From an uncultured Bacilli bacterium (GTDB lineage Bacteria > Bacillota_I > Bacilli_A > RF39 > UBA660), in NCBI GenBank assembly GCA_947630515.1, contig CANRHY010000037.1:1-8005 (forward strand): 8,005 nt of DNA. The letters run 5' to 3'. Position numbers and translations under genes: made by a program. The notes below the pieces were generated by a model. The model ran no database searches, was not told the DNA's origin, and worked only from the letters and a program-made list of their open reading frames with translations. Below, piece after piece: positions 1-5,384 of the stretch. Each line of letters opens with the position of its first letter. The stretch's first letter is position 1.

Positions 1-208
1 CACTAAATGTTTTACTATAACTCCATGGTGGTTCTATACCTGTTTCATTTATTTCTGCACTATCTGTAAATATTATTAATAATTCTTTAGAATTTATTGT
101 TATTTGTTTTTGCTTTCCTTTTATTGTTGGAGCAAAATAAGCTATACTTATTCCTATTAATAATACTAACACACTTACCATACTTATTATTATATACTTC
201 TTATTCAT
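1..208 (-). CDS. Exported or membrane-anchored protein, N-terminal part (runs off the left edge)
   Basis: This is a partial gene of 69 visible codons, open to the window edge. It starts at ATG 208-206 behind an AGAGG ribosome binding site about 7 bases upstream. The N-terminus MNKKYIIISMVSVL is followed by a hydrophobic stretch to about residue 27, ending ...ISIAYFAPTI, which looks like a signal peptide or single membrane anchor. The following part (about residues 33-69) is Ile/Glu-rich with the pattern LLIIFTDSAEIN...PPWSYSKTFS. This resembles small cell-surface beta-sandwich proteins (TasA/camelysin or SipW-substrate type) of Firmicutes, but that is an impression from the sequence and not a firm assignment. 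The gene lies behind two terminator-like hairpins and a leader-like ORF, so its expression may be attenuated. Function is unknown. Confidence 0.75.
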   Translation of the reverse strand, partial: MNKKYIIISMVSVLVLLIGISIAYFAPTIKGKQKQITINSKELLIIFTDSAEINETGIEPPWSYSKTFS

Positions 209-234
209 TTTATAACCTCTTTTCTTTTAAGCAT

Positions 235-263
235 AATAAAACACATAGAATTATCTCTATGTG
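235..263 (-). terminator. Terminator-like or attenuator hairpin before the exported-protein gene
   Basis: On the minus strand CACATAGA (263-256) and TCTATGTG (249-242) form a perfect 8-bp stem with loop GATAAT, followed by TTTTATT. The stem is AT-rich, so it would be a weak terminator. It ends about 30 bases before the start codon of the exported-protein gene, which makes it a candidate attenuator of that gene, not simply the end of the upstream operon. Confidence 0.45.
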
Positions 264-272
264 AATACAACG

Positions 273-303
273 AAAAAGACTAGGTTATTCTTTAGTAATA
301 ACC
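273..303 (-). terminator. Intrinsic terminator downstream of rlmN, overlapping a mini-ORF
   Basis: On the minus strand GGTTATT (303-297) pairs perfectly with AATAACC (289-283), loop ACTAAAG, followed within a few bases by a TCTTTTT run (279-273). It could end the kinase-alaS-rlmN operon. Its 5' arm is also the last codons of the 19-codon ORF at 292-351, so a ribosome finishing that ORF would cover the arm and disturb the hairpin. Confidence 0.5.
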
Positions 304-351
304 CCCCCCAATTTTTTTATGAGCGAAATTGAAAGAGATTATCTTTTTCAT
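292..351 (-). CDS. Possible 19-residue leader peptide with a G8 tract
   Basis: An AGGAG at 363-359 sits 7 bases before ATG 351-349. The frame reads MKKIISFNFAHKKIGGGYY and stops at TAA 294-292. The glycine codons form a run of eight G (309-302), striking in such AT-rich DNA. One extra G would lengthen the product to 31 residues with a hydrophobic tail; one fewer would change the last residues. The ORF ends inside a terminator-like hairpin, and a promoter-like sequence lies upstream. This could be a leader peptide, a small peptide gene, or chance. Nothing here shows that it is translated, and I do not recognise the peptide. Confidence 0.35.
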   Translation of the reverse strand: MKKIISFNFAHKKIGGGYY

Positions 352-382
352 ATTGTTTCTCCTATCTTTCTTATATATTTTT

Positions 383-411
383 ATTTTATCATATGTTAGG
401 GGAAATTTAAA
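383..411 (-). promoter_or_regulatory. Candidate sigma-A-type promoter between rlmN and the leader ORF
   Basis: On the minus strand TTTAAA (411-406, four of six matches to TTGACA) is followed after 17 bases by TAAAAT (388-383, five of six matches to TATAAT). The predicted start of transcription would be around 375, just upstream of the ribosome binding site of the 19-codon ORF. In DNA this AT-rich such matches are common, so the call is tentative. Confidence 0.35.
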
Positions 412-420
412 GGGGTAATT

Positions 421-1446
421 TTATTTTATATCTAAATAATTAGCTCTTAATTGTCCACAAGCTCCTTTTATATCTTTACCCATTTCTTTTCTTATTGTAA
501 CTTCTATATTATTCTTTTTTAAAGTATCATAAAATTTCATTATATTTTCTTTTTTACTTCTGTTAAATTCACTACTACTTGTACTATTATATGGAATTAA
601 ATTAACATAAACAAGTTTTCCTTTAAGCAAATTAGATAACTCTTTAGCACTTTCCACACTATCATTTATTCCATCTAACATAATATACTCAATTGTTACT
701 CTTCTATTAGTTTTTTCTATATAATAATCTATTGCCTCCATTACTTCTTTTATAGGATATGCTTTATTTATAGGCATTAATTTATTTCTTACTTCATCAT
801 TAGGAGCATGCAAACTAATTGCAAGATTCACTTGTCCTTCTAAATTACTAAATTCTCTTATCTTAGGAACAAGTCCACAAGTAGAGACAGTTATATGTCT
901 ACTTCCTATATTAACACCTTTAGAATTAGTAAAATTAGATAAAGCTTTACATAAATTATCAAAATTATCAAAAGGTTCGCCTATACCCATAATAACTATA
1001 TTTTGTACTCTTATATTTTCTTCTTTTTCTATAGTTAAAACTTGTCCTACTATTTCAGCACATGTTAAATTTCTTACCTTTTTAAGTTTACCACTTTCAC
1101 AAAAAGCACACCCCATATTGCAACCTACTTGTGTACTAATACATAAACTATTCGCGTAATTATGGAGCATTAACACACACTCTACTTGCTCATTATTTAT
1201 ATTAAGTAAATATTTAGTTGTATCACTACTTGTTAACTTATCTATAACACTAAAGTATTCTATACTATAATTTTTATTTAAAAACTCTTTTAACTCTTTA
1301 CTAATATTACTAATATCATTAAAACTACTTACACGCTTTTTATAAATACCCTCAAAAACTTGTGTAGCATTAAACTTCTTAAAGCCATTACTTACAAGTA
1401 CACTTTCTAGTTCATTTATGGTTAAATCAAATATACTACTCATCAC
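421..1446 (-). CDS. rlmN: RlmN, radical SAM 23S rRNA (adenine-2503-C2)-methyltransferase
   Basis: The 341-residue product has the usual RlmN length. RlmN methylates C2 of A2503 in 23S rRNA at the peptidyl-transferase centre and, in studied bacteria, A37 of some tRNAs. It uses a [4Fe-4S] cluster and S-adenosylmethionine. Visible features are the cluster motif C109-x3-C113-x2-C116 (GCNMGCAFC), the SAM-binding MGIGEP at 153-158, and the two extra cysteines of the mechanism: C330 in GACGQL (methyl carrier) and C102 in SLCISTQVGC (resolving cysteine). The cluster motif is followed by ESG where most RlmN proteins have a T/STG- or TA-like sequence, a minor variant. The start is GTG at 1446 or the adjacent ATG at 1443. 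AAAGG at 1460-1456 is 9 bases before the GTG and 12 before the ATG, which favours the GTG. The gene overlaps the end of alaS by 8-11 bases, implying translational coupling. It is the last gene of the T-box operon. Confidence 0.93.
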   Translation of the reverse strand: MMSSIFDLTINELESVLVSNGFKKFNATQVFEGIYKKRVSSFNDISNISKELKEFLNKNYSIEYFSVIDKLTSSDTTKYLLNINNEQVECVLMLHNYANSLCISTQVGCNMGCAFCESGKLKKVRNLTCAEIVGQVLTIEKEENIRVQNIVIMGIGEPFDNFDNLCKALSNFTNSKGVNIGSRHITVSTCGLVPKIREFSNLEGQVNLAISLHAPNDEVRNKLMPINKAYPIKEVMEAIDYYIEKTNRRVTIEYIMLDGINDSVESAKELSNLLKGKLVYVNLIPYNSTSSSEFNRSKKENIMKFYDTLKKNNIEVTIRKEMGKDIKGACGQLRANYLDIK

Positions 1447-3196
1447 TAAGCACAGCCTTTATTCTTCTAACACCCGCACTAGAAGCTTCTTCTTTAATTA
1501 TCTTAAAAGTTCCAAGTTCACCTGTATTTTTAACATGAGGTCCTCCACATAATTCACGTGAAAAATCTCCTATACTATAAACAGTAACTATATCAGGGTA
1601 TTTCTCAATAAACATACACTCTGCCCCACTTTTAATAGCTTCTTCTTTAGGCATCTCTTCTTTTAATACATCTATTTTTTCACTTATCCACTTATTTACT
1701 AACTCTTCTACTTGTTCCTTTTCTTCTTCGCTTAACTTATGGTCACATGAAAAATCAAATCTCATTCTTTCACTTGTAATATTGCTTCCCTTTTGGTGTA
1801 CTCCACTTCCTACTACTTTTCTTAAAGCAGCATTAAGTAAATGTGTTGCAGTATGGTATTTAGTTTCCATTTCTCCACCACCTGCTAGTCCCCCTTTAAA
1901 CTTACCCTTACTTTGAGTTCTACTTAACTCTTGATGTGCCTTAAATTTTTCTTTAAATCCCTTAATATCTACACTTCTTCCTCTTTCTCCAGCTAACTCC
2001 ACAGTAAGTTCAATAGGAAAACCATAAGTATCATATAACCTAAATGCATCTTCTTTACATAAAGTATCTTCATCTAACTTTCTCATTATCTTTTCAAATT
2101 CTCTAAGACCCTTTTCAAGTGTTCTATTAAACTTAATTTTTTCACTTTTTAAAACTTCTAAAACAACATCTTTATTTTCTTCTAACTCACTATAATACTT
2201 AGAATACTCTTCTATTACACTTAAAGCTATTTCCTTATCCCAATCACTTTCTATATCTATTCCAAGTTTCTTAGCATGTCTTATACTTCTTCTAATTAAA
2301 CGCCTTAAAATATAACCTTGATCTGTATTAGATGGCTTTATTCCAGATTTATCAGCTGCGATAAAAACACTTGTCCTAATATGGTCAGCTATTATTCTTA
2401 TACTTTCTTCATTACCTTCATAACTTCTATTAGATACTCTACATATTGTATCTATAATACTTTTCCATACACTACTTTTGTAGTTGTCACTTACCCCCTC
2501 AAGTATTGCTACAACTCTTTCATAACCCATACCTGTATCTACATTCTTTTTAGGTAGTAATGTAAAAGTTCCATCTTCATTATGATTATATTCCATAAAT
2601 ACATTATTCCAAATTTCTACCCATCTATCATCTTCTGGGTCAAAAACCTCTGGTACCTCTTCTTCACTACTAAAATAGAATATCTCTGTATCAGATCCAC
2701 ATGGCCCGATATTCTCCATATTAGGCCACCAGTTATCTTCTTCACCCATATAAGCTATTCTTTCTTTTTTAATACCATGACTAATCCAAGCTTCAGCACT
2801 TTCCTTATCAGGCCCAATCATATCATTTCCCTTAAAAACAGTAACAGCAAGTTTATTTAGTGGAATATGTAAAACTTGAGTTAAAAACTCTATACTATAT
2901 CCTATACTTTCTTTCTTAAAATAATCCCCTAAACTCCAGTTACCTAACATTTCAAAAAATGTATGGTGAGTCTTATCTCCAATAGAATCTAGGTCATTTG
3001 TACGAATACACTTTTGATAATCGACAAGCCTTTTCCCATAAGGGTGCTCTTCCCCCATTAAATAAGGAATTAAAGGTTGCATACCAGCTGTATTAAATAA
3101 AACTGATGGGTCATTTTCAGGCACTACAGGCGCACTTGGAATTTGCTTATGTCCTTTACTTACAAAAAATTTAATATATTCATCTTTTAAATTCAT
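1436..3196 (-). CDS. alaS: Short alanyl-tRNA synthetase: catalytic and editing domains, no C-Ala domain
   Basis: This enzyme attaches alanine to tRNA-Ala. The 586-residue product is far shorter than ordinary bacterial AlaS (about 870-880). Residues about 1-240 are the class II catalytic domain, with FNTAGMQ at 34-40, HHTFFEMLGN at 77-86, GPCGSDTE at 164-171 and NVDTGMGYER at 218-227. Residues about 241-420 are the tRNA-recognition region (GYILRRLIRRSIRHAKKLG, 294-312). The editing site is intact: H448 and H452 in HTATH, C550 and H554 in CGGPH. The beta-barrel normally found between tRNA recognition and editing is replaced by a short Gly/Lys linker (about 428-446). The C-terminal oligomerisation/C-Ala domain is absent; the protein ends naturally with AGVRRIKAVLSDE. 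This layout recalls the short AlaS of candidate-phyla (CPR) bacteria. The start is ATG 3196 behind an ideal AGGAGG (3208-3203), which overlaps the stop codon of the kinase gene. Confidence 0.92.
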   Translation of the reverse strand: MNLKDEYIKFFVSKGHKQIPSAPVVPENDPSVLFNTAGMQPLIPYLMGEEHPYGKRLVDYQKCIRTNDLDSIGDKTHHTFFEMLGNWSLGDYFKKESIGYSIEFLTQVLHIPLNKLAVTVFKGNDMIGPDKESAEAWISHGIKKERIAYMGEEDNWWPNMENIGPCGSDTEIFYFSSEEEVPEVFDPEDDRWVEIWNNVFMEYNHNEDGTFTLLPKKNVDTGMGYERVVAILEGVSDNYKSSVWKSIIDTICRVSNRSYEGNEESIRIIADHIRTSVFIAADKSGIKPSNTDQGYILRRLIRRSIRHAKKLGIDIESDWDKEIALSVIEEYSKYYSELEENKDVVLEVLKSEKIKFNRTLEKGLREFEKIMRKLDEDTLCKEDAFRLYDTYGFPIELTVELAGERGRSVDIKGFKEKFKAHQELSRTQSKGKFKGGLAGGGEMETKYHTATHLLNAALRKVVGSGVHQKGSNITSERMRFDFSCDHKLSEEEKEQVEELVNKWISEKIDVLKEEMPKEEAIKSGAECMFIEKYPDIVTVYSIGDFSRELCGGPHVKNTGELGTFKIIKEEASSAGVRRIKAVLSDE

Positions 3197-3206
3197 AACT
3201 TACCTC

Positions 3207-3761
3207 CTACTTTATCTTACTAAATATTTCTTTAGATTTAACTAATAAATCATCAAGCGAGCCATCATTTATAATTTCATAATCAAACTTTGTATAACCA
3301 AATAGTCCAGTTTCTGTTGAATGATTTAATTCACTTATAGTTAAATCACTTTCATAATTAGGTCTTTCTATATTTATAGAAACAACACTCTTAAAATTAC
3401 TCTTAATTAGTTCTATCTCTCTTACAAATCTAGCGTCACTTATAAGAACAATATCATAAAAGAAACTATAAACCTTAATATCTTCTATCATTCTCTTAGT
3501 AAAAAAATCATTATCTATTTTACTTCTAATAATATCAGTTCCTAGTACTTGTAATAATTCTCTTGGTTTATCTTCTTCACTTCCACTCCAATCACTAATT
3601 ACTTTAGCATACTCTTTAATATAATGAGAAAACTGTAATATTATAGCACATTTACCTATACTTTCAAACTCTTTCTTTAAATAACTTGCAGTAGTATCCT
3701 TACCCGCTCGTGCTTTACCTGATAAAATAATAACTTTTGCTTCACTTTCCTTTATTTCCAT
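3207..3761 (-). CDS. P-loop nucleotide kinase, deoxynucleoside monophosphate kinase-like
   Basis: The product has 184 residues. A Walker A variant, GKARAGKDT (residues 15-23), has Asp in place of the Ser/Thr after the P-loop lysine, as in deoxynucleoside-monophosphate kinases and phosphomevalonate kinases. DIVLISDARFVREIE (103-117) fits the second nucleotide-binding strand plus an arginine-bearing segment. HSTETGL (147-153) resembles the HxSE motif of the same families. A role phosphorylating a small nucleotide-like substrate is plausible, but the substrate cannot be read from sequence. A dephospho-CoA-kinase-like or other P-loop kinase is possible. The gene starts at ATG 3761 behind GGAGGAG and is the first gene after the alanine T-box. 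Its stop codon overlaps the ribosome binding site of alaS, so the two are co-transcribed and probably coupled. It is unusual to find such a gene between a T-box and alaS. Confidence 0.7.
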   Translation of the reverse strand: MEIKESEAKVIILSGKARAGKDTTASYLKKEFESIGKCAIILQFSHYIKEYAKVISDWSGSEEDKPRELLQVLGTDIIRSKIDNDFFTKRMIEDIKVYSFFYDIVLISDARFVREIELIKSNFKSVVSINIERPNYESDLTISELNHSTETGLFGYTKFDYEIINDGSLDDLLVKSKEIFSKIK

Positions 3762-3762
3762 A

Positions 3763-3957
3763 ACTCCTCCATAAACAAAAAAGAATAGCCCTAAGGAGTG
3801 AAAAACTCACGGTACCATCCTTTTATACTTAATTCAAATAACGGTTTTACCCGGGTATTATTATACCACTAAAAGAATAGCTTCAAATTAAATATCTAAC
3901 TCTTTTCCACCAACCAAGAGTTCTCTATTTAGATAATTTAACTTTACTTAGTTCTTT
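3763..3957 (-). promoter_or_regulatory. Alanine T-box riboswitch (specifier GCU)
   Basis: Read on the minus strand. Stem I base: AAAGAA (3957-3952) pairs with TTCTTT (3877-3872). The specifier loop holds AGTA (3948-3945) on one side and GAA-GCT-A (3884-3878) on the other, with GCT at 3881-3879 an alanine codon. The middle helix pairs 3941-3931 with 3897-3888, with one bulged T. An AG bulge lies at 3930-3923. The distal helix AACTCTT/AAGAGTT carries the conserved loop GGTTGGTGGAA (3915-3905). A stem III-like hairpin GGTAT/ATACC lies at 3867-3854, with no room for stem II. Antiterminator: AAGGA (3822-3818), 7-base bulge TGGTACC (3817-3811), GTGA/TCAC, closing TCCTT (3797-3793). TGGT matches the 3' ACCA end of tRNA-Ala. 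The 3' arm ACTCCT (3799-3794) is complementary to the downstream AGGAGT ribosome binding site. It controls the kinase-alaS-rlmN operon. Confidence 0.92.
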
Positions 3958-5100
3958 CTTAACGCTTTTATCTTTACTATATCCAAAGAAATCAAACTTT
4001 TCATCTAAGAATACATATATAATCTTTAATATTGCAACAATCGGAGTTGCTACAACCATACCAATTATACCAAAGAAGTGCTCAAATATCAATAAAGATA
4101 TAATAATAGTTATTGGATGTAAATCCATCTTTTTACCCATTACTATAGGATGTAAAATATTACCTTCAATTGTTTGAACAACTACTATAAATATAAGTGT
4201 TAAAAGTCCAGTCAAAGGTGATTGTGAAAAACCTACAAGTACTGCTGGTATTCCACCAATATAAGGTCCAACATAAGGAATTATATTTGTAATCGCACAG
4301 AAAGCCGCGAATAATACTGAAGCATTAAGCCCAATTATTTCAAAACCTACAATTGAAATTACAAATAAAATCAAAGATACAAGTAAAGTTCCATTTACAA
4401 AACTATATAATGTTTTACTAATATTTGTAAGAATTCTTTCAGCATCTCCTCTAATTCTCTTAGGAAAAATATTAAGTAAATGTTCACTTACACTATTAAA
4501 ATTAAATAATAAATAAAATCCAATTACTATACCCACTAAGAATGAACCAACACCACTTACTAAACTTTGTACAAAAGATATAACAGTAGTAGGCACATCA
4601 GTTGCAATTTCACTACCAAAATTTTCTATATATGTAATAAATTGTAATTTAATATCGTCCATATTAAAATTAACATAATGACTTAATTTTAAAAACATAT
4701 TATTAATAAGTTCTCTTGCTTTAATTAACATATCAGGTATTAACTTAACAACATCATTTACCTCAGTCACTAACTGTGGTATTACTGCTAAACAAAATAA
4801 ATACAAAACTACTATTAACATTAAAAATACCAAAACAACACTTAAACTCCGATTAAGCCCCTTTTCATTTAACTTATTAACCATAGGATTAAGAAGCCAA
4901 GCTATTATAAATCCTATAAAAAATGGACTAATAACTTTAATAAGTCTTAATATAAAAGGAATAATTCCCCAGTCTCTAATAAGAAAACTAATACCAATAA
5001 TAAGAAGTAATATCAAAGTAGCATAAAAAAGTTTTAATATCTTACTACCTATATTAATAACACTATTAAGTCCATCATAATCAATTTTCTCTTTTTTCAT
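3925..5100 (-). CDS. AI-2E family (PerM/YrrI-like) membrane transporter
   Basis: The 391-residue integral membrane protein has the length and layout of the AI-2E transporter family (PF01594). Hydrophobic segments lie at about 22-41, 52-71, 87-108, 170-200, 234-258, 259-292, 296-312 and 328-365. A long, more polar region at about 110-168 separates the third and fourth segments. Family motifs are NIIPYVGPYIGGIPAVLVG (272-290) and EGNILHPIVMGKKMDLHP (312-329). Substrates differ between members (autoinducer-2 export, ion antiport, unknown), so none is assigned. The position before alaS matches yrrI of Bacillus. AAGGAG (5117-5112) is 11 bases upstream of ATG 5100. The gene has its own promoter and palindrome upstream. 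Its last eleven codons and TAG stop are also the 5' half of T-box stem I, and no separate terminator lies between it and the T-box. Confidence 0.9.
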   Translation of the reverse strand: MKKEKIDYDGLNSVINIGSKILKLFYATLILLLIIGISFLIRDWGIIPFILRLIKVISPFFIGFIIAWLLNPMVNKLNEKGLNRSLSVVLVFLMLIVVLYLFCLAVIPQLVTEVNDVVKLIPDMLIKARELINNMFLKLSHYVNFNMDDIKLQFITYIENFGSEIATDVPTTVISFVQSLVSGVGSFLVGIVIGFYLLFNFNSVSEHLLNIFPKRIRGDAERILTNISKTLYSFVNGTLLVSLILFVISIVGFEIIGLNASVLFAAFCAITNIIPYVGPYIGGIPAVLVGFSQSPLTGLLTLIFIVVVQTIEGNILHPIVMGKKMDLHPITIIISLLIFEHFFGIIGMVVATPIVAILKIIYVFLDEKFDFFGYSKDKSVKKELSKVKLSK

Positions 5101-5133
5101 ATACTCTTTTTCTCCTTAGTATTATTTTATCAA

Positions 5134-5164
5134 ATTATATGCAAAAATAAAACACACATGTAAA
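5134..5164 (-). promoter_or_regulatory. Promoter of the AI-2E-family transporter gene
   Basis: On the minus strand TTTACA (5164-5159, five of six matches to the -35) and a perfect TATAAT (5139-5134) are 19 bases apart, slightly longer than optimal. The promoter lies just after the terminator of the preceding operon and about 33 bases before the transporter start codon. Its -35 is half of the 16-bp palindrome at 5159-5174. Confidence 0.5.
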
Positions 5165-5174
5165 CAAGTTTACA
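5159..5174. promoter_or_regulatory. 16-bp palindrome over the -35, possible operator
   Basis: TGTAAACAAGTTTACA is a perfect inverted repeat (7-bp arms TGTAAAC/GTTTACA, 2-base centre). It includes the -35 hexamer of the transporter promoter, which is where a repressor would act. I cannot assign a regulator: the half-site resembles a BirA half-site, but BirA sites have a much longer spacer. Confidence 0.4.
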
Positions 5175-5178
5175 ATTT

Positions 5179-5200
5179 AAAAAAAGAACTAAGCGTTCTT
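5179..5200 (-). terminator. Intrinsic terminator of the recD2-small peptide operon
   Basis: On the minus strand AAGAAC (5200-5195) pairs with GTTCTT (5189-5184), loop GCTTA, followed directly by TTTTT (5183-5179). The hairpin is built from the last codons and the stop codon (AAG AAC GCT TAG) of the small gene upstream, so coding and termination signals overlap. Confidence 0.7.
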
Positions 5201-5338
5201 CATTTGATTATTCATAACTTTGCTTACTTCTTTTTTCCCTTTTTTCATCATTTTCTTTATATCTTTTGAATATTTGTAAGTGATCATACCTACTCCTATT
5301 CCAGAAGCCATCCAAAGCATGTTTTTCATCATTTTCAT
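5189..5338 (-). CDS. Small Lys/Met-rich membrane peptide (possible DUF3918/YrzQ-like)
   Basis: The product has 49 residues from ATG 5338. A longer reading frame to 5392 exists, but its upstream ATGs lack a ribosome binding site and it would run into the end of recD2. AAAGGA at 5356-5351 lies 12 bases before ATG 5338, a long spacing, with a closer GGTG at 5349-5346. The peptide has a short hydrophobic segment (MLWMASGIGVGMITY, about residues 7-21) followed by a strongly basic, Lys/Met-rich tail (KKMMKKGKKEVSKVMNN). It probably sits in the membrane with its tail in the cytoplasm. Small membrane peptides of this kind (YrzQ/DUF3918) lie next to recD2 in Bacillus, and the position and layout fit, but similarity is weak by eye. 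It lies 46 bases after the recD2 stop and is probably in the same transcript. Function is unknown. Confidence 0.6.
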   Translation of the reverse strand: MKMMKNMLWMASGIGVGMITYKYSKDIKKMMKKGKKEVSKVMNNQMKNA

Positions 5339-5384
5339 AAATTTACACCGTCCTTTATTCATAGTGTTAACAAAAAAATGAATA

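Noticed and set aside
399..415. Mirror-symmetric GGGGAAATTTAAAGGGG between rlmN and the leader ORF
   Set aside because: It is a mirror repeat, not an inverted one, so it does not fold as a hairpin, and it overlaps the proposed -35. Probably chance.
421..1446. Cfr-type antibiotic resistance methyltransferase
   Set aside because: Cfr is a relative that methylates C8 of the same base. The cluster motif, the GACGQL ending and the operon setting fit housekeeping RlmN better.
2318..2860. Plus-strand open frames antisense to alaS
   Set aside because: They overlap strongly conserved AlaS coding sequence, have biased Tyr/Phe/Ile-rich translations typical of antisense AT-rich DNA, and lack ribosome binding sites and motifs.
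3961..4020. A dedicated promoter for the T-box inside the transporter gene
   Set aside because: TATAGT at 3981-3976 is a fair -10, but no acceptable -35 is present at 16-18 bases.
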